DNA of 64,000 bases, from contig CALJVL010000009.1 of NCBI GenBank assembly GCA_937773775.1, positions 1 to 64,000 on the forward strand. The letters run 5' to 3'. A program made the translations under genes and the position numbers. The notes under the pieces are model-generated. The model was not told the origin of the DNA. It worked only from the letters and a program-made list of their open reading frames with translations, and did not search any database. Of the stretch, positions 16,997 through 27,106 are shown piece after piece. The stretch is from an uncultured Flavobacterium sp. GTDB lineage: Bacteria > Bacteroidota > Bacteroidia > Flavobacteriales > Flavobacteriaceae. Position 1 is the stretch's first letter, and each line of letters begins with the position of its first letter.

Positions 16997-17851
16997 TTAA
17001 TAAAACACAACTGTTTTGTTTGAGTAAACCATCAGTTTTCTGTCCGCATGCAGTTTTATGGCTCTTGCCAAAACAAGTCGTTCTAGATCCCTTCCTTTCA
17101 TAATAAAATCTTCTACAGAATTTATATGGGAAACTCGGGCAATATCTTGCTCAATAATTGGTCCCTCGTCTAATTCCGCTGTAACGTAATGACTTGTGGC
17201 ACCTATAATTTTCACTCCTCTTTTGAAGGCAGAATGATAGGGTTTTGCTCCAGGAAATGCGGGTAAAAAGGAGTGGTGAATATTGATAATTTTATTTTGA
17301 TAGAGAGAAATAAGTTGCGGTGTTATTATTTGCATATAACGCGCCAATACGATAAAGTTGATTTCGTGTTTCTTTAACAATTCGATTTGTTGCTGCTCTC
17401 CTTCGGTTTTGTTGTCTTTGGTGAACGGTACATGGTAAAACGGAATGTTAAACTGGTCGGCGATAGGTTTTAAGTCTGAATGATTGCTTATGATTAAAGG
17501 AATTTCCACATTCAATTCACCGGCGCTATATCGTCCCAAGATGTCATATAAGCAATGATTGTATTTCGAAACAAACAAAGCCATTTTTGGTTTGACTTCT
17601 TTGTTGTATAAATCCCATGACATGTTGAAGTCGTGCGCGATGCTTTGCTGAAAATTTGATTTGATAGATTCTAAACTAATTAAAGGATTAGTCAGTTCGC
17701 TTTCTAGTCGCATAAAAAACACATTTTGTTCTACATCGACATGCTGGTCTAAATAGGTAATGTTTCCTTCTACTTTTACTATAAAATTAGTCACGGCAGC
17801 GATTATGCCTTTATGGTCCTTGCAATGAATAAGGAGAGTGATTTTCTGCAT
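16997..17851 (-). CDS. purU: Formyltetrahydrofolate deformylase
   Basis: PurU hydrolyses 10-formyl-THF to THF and formate, balancing one-carbon units and supplying formate for PurT. The 284-residue protein has an N-terminal ACT domain (MQKITLLIHCKDHKGIIAAV, up to about residue 80) that probably senses Met or Gly. A formyltransferase-type hydrolase domain follows, with FIVLARYMQIITPQ, the catalytic Asn-His segment INIHHSFLPAFPGAKPYH, IGATSHYVT and the catalytic Asp in ELDEGPIIEQD. These are the conserved N-H-D elements of the family. The ATG at 17851 is clear. It has no operon partner; the region upstream includes the terminator of the DUF4197 gene. Confidence 0.95.
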   Translation of the reverse strand: MQKITLLIHCKDHKGIIAAVTNFIVKVEGNITYLDQHVDVEQNVFFMRLESELTNPLISLESIKSNFQQSIAHDFNMSWDLYNKEVKPKMALFVSKYNHCLYDILGRYSAGELNVEIPLIISNHSDLKPIADQFNIPFYHVPFTKDNKTEGEQQQIELLKKHEINFIVLARYMQIITPQLISLYQNKIINIHHSFLPAFPGAKPYHSAFKRGVKIIGATSHYVTAELDEGPIIEQDIARVSHINSVEDFIMKGRDLERLVLARAIKLHADRKLMVYSNKTVVFY

Positions 17852-18001
17852 AGTACTGGTTTTTTCGAATTGCGGAAGCGCATCGTATTAAATTTGCTAT
17901 TTGTAATTTAAGGTTTATAATAGAATTCAAAACTAAAACTATTTTTCAAAAACAAAGAAAAAAAGCATTTTTTATATTTCGTGCAAGCGTATTTTTTTGT
18001 G

Positions 18002-18019
18002 TAATCCCTCTAGGGATTA
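18002..18019. repeat. Short palindrome upstream of purU
   Basis: TAATCCCT and AGGGATTA flank a CT loop, forming a perfect 8-base inverted repeat about 150 bases before the purU start. It may be an operator or a remnant hairpin. Confidence 0.4.
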
Positions 18020-18045
18020 ATTGGGCTAATTGAGTAGAGAAATAA

Positions 18046-18098
18046 AAAAATCACATCATTAGCAATTTTAAAGTCAAATTACTAATGATGTGATTTTT
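18046..18098 (-). terminator. Strong terminator of the DUF4197 gene
   Basis: AAAAATCACATCATTAG (from 18046) pairs perfectly over 17 bases with CTAATGATGTGATTTTT (to 18098), with an inner partial AATTT stem. It is 37 bases past the stop at 18135. Confidence 0.85.
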
Positions 18099-18134
18099 AA
18101 ATACGCCATTATAAAACAAGAAGTGCTACCGGAA

Positions 18135-18845
18135 TTACAATTTCTTGTCCTGCAAGGCAAAAACTCTCTGAAGCAAAACAGAAGTTCTAGAGCTTAGGTC
18201 CGTTCTGATATTTTTTTCTTCAACAGCCACCATTTTAAAAACGCCATTCAGTGCCCGATTGGTCACGTAATCAGTTAAATCTGGGTTTACTTTAGCCACT
18301 AATGGAATACTATTGTATTTGCTGATGATATTTGTCCAGACTTTATCAGCCCCCACTTTAGTAAATGAATTTTTAATTACGGGATTAAATTTTCCGTACA
18401 AGGCAGTCGAAGTGCTGTTTTGTAAATAAGTAGTCGCTGAACTTTCATTCCCCATTAGGATTCCTCTTGCATCGTTAAAACTCATGTTTCTTATGGCATC
18501 GACAAATATGGTAGTCGCTTCTTTTACTGCATCTTCGGCAGCCCGATTCAAAACTTTCAATCCTTCGTCGGCCAATGAACTCAATCCAACGCTTCTCAAA
18601 CCGGCATCCACTTTTCTCAACTCCTCAGGTAATAGAATTTTTACGGCTTCATTCCTATAAAAGCCGTCTGTCGCGGTCAATTTAGTTACCTGTTTAGAAA
18701 TTCCGTTATTCAGTGCTTCTTTTAGGCCTCCCGAAATGTCGACCTTTCCTATGCCGTTGGTTTGCGGCAATTGATCCACAAGCTGCTGCATACCAGCGCA
18801 ACCGAAAAAAGAAAATACTGCTGTTAAAATTAAAATTTTTTTCAT
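18135..18845 (-). CDS. DUF4197 lipoprotein
   Basis: The 236-residue protein starts with a lipoprotein signal (ILILTAVFSFFGC, Cys at about 16). The rest matches DUF4197: DISGGLKEALNNGISKQV, then FYRNEAVKILLPEELRKVD, the region AIRNMSFNDARGILMGNE and TYLQNSTSTALYGKFNP. The C terminus reads VTNRALNGVFKMVAVEE, then IRTDLSSRTSVLLQRVF. The family is widely found in Bacteroidetes and Proteobacteria; its function is unknown. It is predicted to be anchored in the outer membrane facing the periplasm. It is transcribed singly, divergent from icmF across 290 bases that contain the dispersed element at 18971. Confidence 0.9.
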   Translation of the reverse strand: MKKILILTAVFSFFGCAGMQQLVDQLPQTNGIGKVDISGGLKEALNNGISKQVTKLTATDGFYRNEAVKILLPEELRKVDAGLRSVGLSSLADEGLKVLNRAAEDAVKEATTIFVDAIRNMSFNDARGILMGNESSATTYLQNSTSTALYGKFNPVIKNSFTKVGADKVWTNIISKYNSIPLVAKVNPDLTDYVTNRALNGVFKMVAVEEKNIRTDLSSRTSVLLQRVFALQDKKL

Positions 18846-18970
18846 GTCTATTTTTATCTATAATTGTTTTGTCTTTTGATCGAAGGATTCGATTTAATAA
18901 AACCAATTAGTCCAAAAATAGCGCCATTTATTTTTAGGAGCATAGATTTTATTATATTTATCAAGAGTTG

Positions 18971-19036
18971 TCCCGCTGTCCGCTTTATCAATCCCGTTAA
19001 AACACAGGATGGGATGCCAATCCCATCGGGGCTAAT
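18971..19036. ncRNA. Dispersed structured element, copy A (candidate Flavo-1-like RNA)
   Basis: The conserved arms CCCGCTGTCCGCTTTATC and GGATGCCAATCCCATCGGGG recur at 36691-36766. Outer pairing uses CCCG with CGGG, and inner pairing uses ATCCCG with GGGAT. The central hairpin differs between copies, a sign of compensated structure. I recall that such elements (on the other strand, GCCCCGAT...GGCATCC...AGCGGACAGCGGG) are common between genes in Flavobacterium. They may be the Rfam Flavo-1 family, which I cannot confirm. The strand is undetermined. Confidence 0.55.
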
Positions 19037-19135
19037 TAAGATTATTTTTGCTTTTTTATCAACATCTGCAAGGAACGGCGGGCAATCATTAAAAAAATTT
19101 GTAAATTGCAGCAGTAAAATTATCATATCCTCAAA

Positions 19136-22100
19136 ATGAAACCACAAACACCGTATATCCCTAAGAATAAAGTAAGAATAGTTACTGCAGCCTCCCTTTT
19201 TGACGGTCACGATGCGGCCATAAACATCATGAGAAGAATTATCCAATCGACAGGTGTTGAGGTAATCCATCTGGGTCATGATAGAAGTGTTGATGAAGTA
19301 GTAAACACTGCTATTCAGGAAGACGCTAACGCAATTGCTCTAACTTCTTATCAAGGAGGTCATAACGAGTATTTCAAATACATGTACGATTTGCTTAACG
19401 AAAAAGGAGCAGGTCACATCAAAATTTTTGGTGGTGGAGGTGGGGTTATTTTACCTACCGAAATTGCTGAATTACAGGCTTACGGAATCACACGAATATA
19501 TGCGCCAGATGATGGTCGTTCGATGGGGTTGCAAGGGATGATAAATGACTTGGTGGAACGTTCTGATTTTTCTACGGGAAATAAATTAACGGATGAAGTG
19601 AGTCAATTGGAATCCAAAAACCCAACAGCCATTGCAAGAATTATTTCTGCAGCTGAGAATTATCCTGAAATTGCAAAACCAGCTATGGACGCCATCCATA
19701 AAATGAACGAGAACTGCAAAACGCCGGTTCTTGGAATTACAGGAACTGGAGGCTCAGGTAAATCTTCGCTAGTAGATGAATTAGTTCGTCGTTTTCTAGT
19801 TGATTTTCCCGAGAAGACCATTGGTTTAATTTCCGTGGATCCATCCAAACGTAAAACAGGAGGAGCGCTTTTAGGAGACAGAATTCGTATGAATGCCATT
19901 AATAACCCTAGAGTTTATATGCGCTCATTGGCAACCCGTCAATCTAATTTGGCTTTGTCAAAATATGTCGCTGATGCCATCCAGGTTATCAAGGCAGCAA
20001 AATACGATATTATTATCCTTGAAACTTCAGGGATAGGTCAGTCTGATACTGAAATCATGGATCATTCTGATGTTTCATTATATGTAATGACACCTGAATT
20101 TGGCGCGGCAACTCAATTGGAGAAAATCGACATGCTTGATTTTGCCGATTTAGTAGCGCTGAATAAATTTGACAAAAGAGGGGCTTTAGATGCCATTCGG
20201 GATGTAAAAAAACAATACCAACGCAACCATAATTTATGGGACGCGAATACGGATGAGATGCCTATTTTTGGAACCATTGCTTCACAGTTCAATGACCCAG
20301 GGATGAATACGCTTTACAAAGCGATCATGGATAAAATCGTCGAAAAAACAGATTCTGATTTAAAATCGACTTTTGAAGTGACACGCGAAATGAGCGAGAA
20401 AATTTTCGTTATTCCACCACATAGGACACGTTATTTATCTGAAATTGCAGAAAGCAACAGAAAGTACGATGAAACGGTTATTAGCCAAAAAAAGGTAGCT
20501 CAGAAACTATATGGTATTTTCAAAACGATTGAATCTGTATCAGGTAATGTTCCCACTATCAATAAGGCTGGGGATTGATGATAGCTCCGTATATCCAAGC
20601 GCTATTAAAGAACAGGACGAAAACAATATTTTTCTAAACCTTTTGCTAAATCAATTCGATAAAGTAAAAATGGATTTGGATCCTTATAATTGGGAAGTAA
20701 TTCTAACTTGGGACGAAAAAGTAAACAAATATAAAAACCCAATTTATTCCTTTAAGGTAAGAGATAGGGTAATCGAAATAGATACGCATTCAGAATCATT
20801 ATCTCATTCTCAGATACCAAAAATAGCGCTCCCTAAGTATGAAGCTTGGGGTGATATTTTGCGCTGGTGTCTGCAGGAAAATGTGCCTGGAGAATTTCCA
20901 TATACATCTGGTTTGTATCCTTTCAAAAGGGTAGGAGAAGATCCTTCCCGAATGTTTGCAGGAGAAGGAGGGCCAGAAAGAACGAACAAGCGTTTTCATT
21001 ACGTAAGTGCAGATGTACCCGCTAAACGTTTGTCTACCGCTTTTGATAGTGTGACTTTGTATGGCAATGATCCAGATCTTCGTCCAGATATCTATGGAAA
21101 AATTGGGAATGCTGGTGTGTCAATTTGTTGTTTGGATGATGCTAAAAAACTGTATTCTGGTTTCGACTTGGTTCATGCTCTGACTTCGGTGAGTATGACT
21201 ATTAATGGTCCAGCACCGATGTTACTTGGATTTTTTATGAATGCGGCGATCGATCAGCAATGTGAGCATTATATCAAAGAAAACAATTTAGAGAAAGAAG
21301 TTGAGACTAAAATCAAAGCAATATATAAAGACAAAGGAGTTGATCGTCCAGCTTATAATGGAGATTTACCGGTAGGTAATAATGGATTAGGATTGATGCT
21401 TTTAGGAATTACAGGAGATAAGGTGTTGCCTTTGGATGTTTACAATGCAATCAAAGTAAGAACGCTGTCTCAGGTTCGTGGAACCGTTCAGGCCGATATT
21501 TTAAAGGAAGATCAGGCGCAAAACACCTGCATTTTCTCTACTGAATTCGCTTTGCGATTAATGGGAGATGTACAGGAATATTTTATCACTAATAAAGTAA
21601 GAAACTTTTATTCAGTTTCAATTTCAGGATATCATATAGCTGAAGCAGGAGCGAACCCAATTACGCAATTGGCATTTACACTTTCTAATGGGTTCACTTA
21701 TGTGGAATATTATTTAAGCCGCGGAATGGATATCAATGATTTTGGACCTAATTTATCCTTCTTCTTCTCTAATGGGGTAGATCCGGAATATGCGGTTATC
21801 GGTCGTGTGGCACGTAAAATTTGGGCGAAAGCCATGAAAAACAAATACGGAGCCAATGAAAGAGCGCAAATGTTGAAATACCATATTCAAACTTCAGGAC
21901 GTTCTTTGCACGCACAAGAGATTGACTTTAATGACATTCGTACTACTTTACAAGCTTTGTATGCGATAAATGACAACTGTAACTCTTTGCATACCAATGC
22001 ATATGATGAGGCAATCACAACGCCAACCGAAGAATCGGTGCGTCGCGCGATGGCTATTCAGTTGATTATCAATAAAGAGATGGGTTTGTCTAAAAATGAA

Positions 22101-22577
22101 AACCCAATTCAAGGTTCTTTCATAATCGAAGAATTAACAGATTTAGTCGAAGAGGCTGTTTTATTAGAATTCGACAGAATAACGGAAAGAGGAGGAGTAC
22201 TGGGTGCTATGGAAACCATGTATCAACGTTCTAAAATTCAGGAAGAAAGCTTGTATTACGAGACCTTGAAACATTCAGGTGAATTACCAATTATTGGAGT
22301 AAATACGTTCTTGAGTTCAAAAGGTTCACCAACCGTAATACCTGCTGAGGTAATTCGTGCCACTGAGGAAGAGAAAAAATTCCAAATTAAAACTTTAGAA
22401 AACCTCCAGAAGGCCAATGCCAAAGAAGTGCAACAGCGACTCGATGCCATTCAGGATGCAGCCATTAAAAACGAAAACTTATTTGACCACTTGATGGAAG
22501 CAACCAAGGTATGTACCCTGGGACAGATCACATCGGCTCTTTTTGAAGTAGGTGGCCAGTACAGAAGAAATATGTAA
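19136..22577 (+). pseudogene. icmF: Fused isobutyryl-CoA mutase (IcmF), split by a one-base insertion
   Basis: The intact product would be about 1146 residues. Part one (19136-20578) has an N-terminal B12-binding domain with [11 protein letters not shown] (DxHxx-type motif) and [11 protein letters not shown]. It is followed by a MeaB-like G domain with Walker [10 protein letters not shown] near residue 205 and a LNKFD motif. Part two is the adenosylcobalamin mutase TIM barrel, from the linker [13 protein letters not shown] through [22 protein letters not shown] and [13 protein letters not shown]. IcmF interconverts isobutyryl- and butyryl-CoA, with the G domain protecting the cofactor. The two parts are in different frames; deleting one G from the run at 20570-20573 joins NKAG to IDDSS exactly. 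So the frame is probably broken by +1 base, or the assembly is wrong. All signature residues on both sides remain intact. Confidence 0.9.
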
Positions 22578-22652
22578 GAAGACAGCCGCTTTTCTCTTCT
22601 AAAAAGCTAAACAATCACCTATCCTGCTTCAAAGCGGAATTTATTAATATAT

Positions 22653-22688
22653 TAAAAAGACCCTTCAATGATGAAGGGTCTTTTTTTT
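22653..22688 (+). terminator. Terminator after icmF
   Basis: AAAGACCCTTCA pairs with TGAAGGGTCTTT around an ATGA loop, then a T8 run. Confidence 0.9.
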
Positions 22689-23262
22689 GAAGTTCATTCT
22701 AGACTCGATGATATTCACATCGACAGCTCAATTTTTTATGGAGTTTTTAGAACCTGAAAGAAACTCAATTAGAGAAGTGGAAACTTATTTTCCCGATACT
22801 TTGTGACCAAAGACAAAGCGAAGCCTTTTATCTCAAATAAGGCATGAACGTGATTTTACCAACTCAATATATTTGTTGATATAAAACGTGTAATATAAAA
22901 ACTAATAAATTATAAATCAATAAGATCATGGATGCTTTTTTTTGTAAAAGTGTCAACGGCTATACATACAAATTTTGCAAAGGTTTTTAATAGCTGCTGT
23001 AAGGCCAAAGAATCCAGCGTATTTATGGATATTTTTTTTTAGTGTTTTTAAAATTACTTAAAAAAAGCAAAATAAATGATAAATTACGATAATTAAACCT
23101 TTTTTATTAAATTTTATATTTACTTTTTAACTTTTTTAATGAAAAAATAGTATTTAATCGTTTAAAGATAACAGTTCGTGGAAAATACGTTGCTATTCAC
23201 ATTTACTTATATAAATTTACAATCCCCATAAGATTTTTTTTATAAAAGTTATTAGTAGGTTA

Positions 23263-23275
23263 CCCCATTCTACAA
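23263..23275 (+). repeat. Direct repeat 1 upstream of the surface-protein gene
   Basis: CCCCATTCTACAA, identical to the copy at 23360-23372. Confidence 0.5.
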
Positions 23276-23359
23276 TAACGCCTTTTTTTTCATAAAGTAG
23301 GATTTAACACAATAGTACATATAGCAAGCATAGTTTTTCATAGTAAAAAAATAGTTTAG

Positions 23360-23372
23360 CCCCATTCTACAA
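23360..23372 (+). repeat. Direct repeat 2 upstream of the surface-protein gene
   Basis: CCCCATTCTACAA, 97 bases after copy 1 and about 58 bases before the ATG. Confidence 0.5.
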
Positions 23373-23429
23373 AATTTTCCTACTCATAATAAGGTATAAT
23401 TCATCAATTTTAATTAATACTTTAACATT

Positions 23430-26400
23430 ATGAAAAGATTTACGTTACGAGGGTTTCGTGACTTTTTCAGCTCTCAAAGTTTAGGCTTTGATAGTAGTAG
23501 AGAAAGTGGTTTTAAGCTCGATTTTTCGAGAAAAGGCTTGATAGAAAGAGGGTTCTCGAATCAGTCGAGAAGTAAAGGTAGTAGCAGTTTAATTTTACTG
23601 TTGACGCTTTTTTTATTTTCTAATTTTTTATCGGCGCAGCAGGTTATCACAATTGATGGTAATACCAGTGATTGATCAGGCAACCTCAGTATCAAACACG
23701 TCCAGGACCCCTTTGGGAACGGAGTGGTTGACAATCAATTTACACAAGGTTCCAAAGATTTCCTACTTGCTGCTGATTTAGCATGGGCAATAGTACAGAC
23801 CAAAGCCAAAAATGATATTGCCAATGGGGGTTTTGGTTTGGCCAATCAGGTAAAATTTGTAGATAGTGATAATGTAGCCAAAACACTTGATGGAAGCTTT
23901 TTAGTTTTTGCGGGTGATAGAACTTCCAATAATGGAGATGCCCAAATAGGATTTTGGTTTTACTTAAACAGTACTGCACCAGTTGAAGTTAATGGAAATA
24001 GATATTTTGCTCCTGCTCATACCCGAGGTGATTTATTAGTACTTGCGGATTTTACAGGTGGTGGACGATTAGGTACTGTAAAAGTATACCGATGGATTGG
24101 TGGAGGAGTTCCTACCGCAGCTACAGGGAGTATACCAGCTTCCACTGTTGTTCCTAATACAAACGGCAATCTAGAGACTACAAATATTGCCAGTATTGTA
24201 GCCGAAAATAATGCGGGAACTCCCGATGTTCCAGCTGGGTGGAGTTTTCTCAGAGAACAATATGAAACAAACGAATTTTTTGAAGGTTTTGTAGATTTAA
24301 GTAGCATTGGCGGTACCACTAATTTTACTTGTTCTGCTACAGTTTTGCTTGAAACAAGATCGTCACAATCAATTACGGCTTCGTTAGATGACTTTATTGG
24401 AGGTACTTTAGGTGAAGTACCCATGGTAACGGTTAATTCACCGACAATTTGTGCTGGAGGTAGTGCAACTCTTACTGCTACTCCGAGCCCTCCCAGAACG
24501 TATACTTATGCGTGGTCAGGACCAGGAGGTTTTACATCTACTTTGCAGACAATTACTGTAAATGTTGTGGGTGATTATTATGTAACTGTTACAAATACAT
24601 CAGGTTGTCCTTCGAGCCCAGGAAAAGGAACCTTATCTAATTACCCAGTTACGCCAGACGACACAGCGAGTGGCGAAGTTTGTGTAGGCAATAAATTCAC
24701 TTACGAAGGCATAGAATATGCAATAGGAACGCATAATATCGATCGAACTGATGCTAATGGCTGTCCATGGAAAACCGTTTTGACTGTAACGGATTACCCA
24801 GTTACGCCAGACGACACAGCGAGTGGCGAAGTTTGTGTAGGCAATAAATTCACCTACGAAGGTATAGAATATGCAACAGGAACGCATAATATCGATCGTA
24901 CTGATGCTAATGGTTGTCCATGGAAAACTGTGTTGACCGTATCTAATTATCCAGTTACAGAAGACGACACTGCAGAAGGAATGGTTTGTGTAGGATTTGA
25001 ATATACTTACGAAGGCAAACAATATGGCCCAGGAGTTTATGATATCCCTCGTACAGATTCTAATGGCTGTGCATGGAAAACTGTGTTGAATGTACAAGAA
25101 AATCCGATACCACTAGCACCAACAGGTACCGACGTAACAGCATGTTTTGACAATACAGCAAAAACCGGATCTGCAACAGTAGGTTCTGGTGAGACACTTA
25201 TATGGTGCACTGCATCAACAGGAGGCACTTTAATAACAGCTCCTTCGAGAACTGCAGTTGGATCTTCTTCAGCCTGGGCCGGAGTGAAGATTACAGGCAC
25301 AGATTGTGAAGGACCACGCACACTGGTAACAGTTACAATCAATCCGTTACCTCAGATTACTTGTCCGGATCCAGCATCAACAACTGTGCTTTGCGGCGTG
25401 ACTATAGCAGTTGCGCAAGCGAATACCGATACTAAGTTTTCAAGTTGGTTATCAGGATTTACGTATGACTCTACACTTTATACAGTTGGAATTACCTATG
25501 TATATGATCCAATTACTAGTACTATAAAATCAGATAATGGCAATGGACCTAAAATTCCAGTATCTGGAGGTACCGCTAAAGTGACCGCTACTTGGACATT
25601 AACAAATAAGGTTACAGCTTGTAAAAATTCTTGTTCTTCTACTTTTACTGTAGATAACGAATGTAAAATTGATTGTTCTTCAAGTAAAACAGATGTACTA
25701 TGTGAGGGTACTGATACAGGTACAATAACAATTAGTGCTAATGGAGGCTCGATTCCTTATACTGTTTACTTGTATAAAGAAGGTAGTGTTTCGCCTGATT
25801 ATACAAAAGCGAATATTAATACTAGTCCTTTTTCTGTAACATTTGAAAATTTAGTTGCCGGTAATTATACTTATAGTGTAATAGATGCTAATTATGCGAT
25901 AACACAAGAAGTTTGTAATGAAGCATTACCAATTAAAATTGGTCCTGGAGTTCCTTGTGGTGCTCATTGTACATATACTCAAGGGTATTATGGAAATGAT
26001 AGAGGTAAATCTTGTGCTGATGGTGTTTTATACTCTACTAAAGATTTAATAGCAAAAGCGCTGATATCTTATCCTTTAGAAACAATGACAATTGGTGTTA
26101 AAGCTAATGGAATAGTTGGTGATTTTAATGAATTTGGGCATTCAATTTCAATGAGTAATAACGCAATAGATATTGCCAAGATCATACAAGTATTACCAGG
26201 TGGTGGAAGTAGTTCTGCATTATTACAAGGTGATTTTACAATAACTACTATGCCAACTTCTTATTTAAAAAAGGGGAATATTAACAACACCTTATTAGCA
26301 CAGACTATTACTTTAGGTCTTAATTTAGGTATTGATGGAACTCTTGGCTCGTTTGCTTTACAAGCAGGAAAATTAGCAACTGCTGCTCCGCAAGGAGGTT

Positions 26401-26954
26401 GTGGTTCAAAAATTCCAATGCTAAGAAGTTGTTCAGCAGAAGGTTATGCGCCGACAATTAATGAGTATAAATATTATACAGTACCAGCTGTTGTAGGATT
26501 ATTGCCTACGCCTACAGTTCAGGGGTTGTATGATATGGCGAACAAAGCGTTAGGAAGAGAAATACTTCCTGCAGGCGTAACATTGTCGAATCTTGCAAGT
26601 GCAGTTGATTTAATCAACAATGCCTTTGATGGTTGTAGAATTTCTATGGGTTACGATCAAGTACCACTACTTTGTGACACTTCAGACCCAGAAGGATTCG
26701 TTGCATTCTCTGTTCCAATCGTCAATAACCAGCTTACCATTAAATATAAATTTGCGTATGATTCTGACGTAACAATTGATGTATTCGATGCGGCTGGTAA
26801 TAAAGTATACTCTAAAACTGACACCAATAGTTATCTCGACAAAGAAGTCGTTCTTAACCATAATTTCAATACAGGTACACAAAAAGTTTATATCGTAAGA
26901 GTAACTACTAAACTTGGACATAGCGAACGAAAAGTAGTGTCCTCTCCTAACTAG
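23430..26954 (+). pseudogene. Large secreted repeat protein with an in-frame TGA
   Basis: The intact product would be about 1174 residues. A long N-terminal extension (about 50 residues rich in Ser, Arg and Phe) precedes a hydrophobic signal core (SLILLLTLFLFSNFLSAQ). The mature chain starts VITIDGNTSD, then TGA at 23673-23675 where the pattern DG-x-x-x-DW calls for Trp, then SGNLSIKHVQDPFGNG. The two parts are in the same frame. It includes an Ig/PKD-like segment (GGSATLTATPSPPRTYTYAW), then three copies of a 51-residue repeat with DDTASGEVCVGNKFTYEG and NIDRTDANGCPWKTVLTV. Cys-rich modules and a C-terminal domain (VTIDVFDAAGNKVYSK to a Lys-rich end) follow, resembling T9SS sorting domains. 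This is probably a cell-surface adhesin or secreted protein. Translation would need either suppression of the TGA or a restart; a G-to-A change in TGG explains it simply. Confidence 0.8.
24641..25099 (+). repeat. Three tandem 153-base coding repeats
   Basis: Units begin at 24641, 24794 and 24947. The first two are nearly identical in DNA, including TACGCCAGACGACACAGCG. The third is diverged (GAAGACGACACTGCAGAAGG). Each encodes about 51 residues ending near WKTVL. The high identity of the first two implies recent duplication or gene conversion. Confidence 0.85.
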
Positions 26955-27034
26955 TTCTCTAATCTAATTTAAAAAGAAAACATCCCGATAATCATCGGGC
27001 ACTGAAAAAGTCTTTTTAAGAATTAAATGTTAAT

Positions 27035-27072
27035 AAAAGGGGGTAGAAAACTATAGTTTTTTACCCCTTTTT
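27035..27072. terminator. Hairpin within the left end of the IS
   Basis: AAAAGGGG and CCCCTTTT flank a TA-GAAAAC/GTTTT-TA stem with TATA loop. It lies between the left inverted repeat and the transposase start, where IS elements commonly hold a hairpin that limits incoming transcription. Confidence 0.65.
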
Positions 27073-27106
27073 CCGTATTTTTAACTGTAATCACAAGACT
27101 TTTTAG

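Larger units (their letters stand above)
22689..23429. other. Long upstream region of the surface-protein gene
   Basis: No gene recognised. The stretch is very AT-rich near 23030-23230. The 13-base word CCCCATTCTACAA occurs twice, at 23263-23275 and 23360-23372, 97 bases apart and in the same orientation. These lie 155 and 58 bases before the start of the surface-protein gene and could bind a regulator. Confidence 0.55.

Noticed and set aside
18864..19139. 91-codon plus-strand frame upstream of icmF
   Set aside because: It runs through the dispersed element at 18971 and overlaps the icmF start; the translation has no domain.
20570..20580. Programmed frameshift in icmF
   Set aside because: No slippery heptamer or downstream pseudoknot is evident, and the tract is a simple G4; mutation or error is simpler.
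23673..23675. Selenocysteine or programmed read-through at the in-frame TGA
   Set aside because: Trp, not Cys, is expected at this position, and no SECIS-like hairpin was seen directly behind.
26981..27000. CCCGAT-AATC-ATCGGG hairpin as an intact terminator of the surface-protein gene
   Set aside because: Its right arm is part of the IS terminal repeat and no T-run follows, so its use as a terminator is doubtful.
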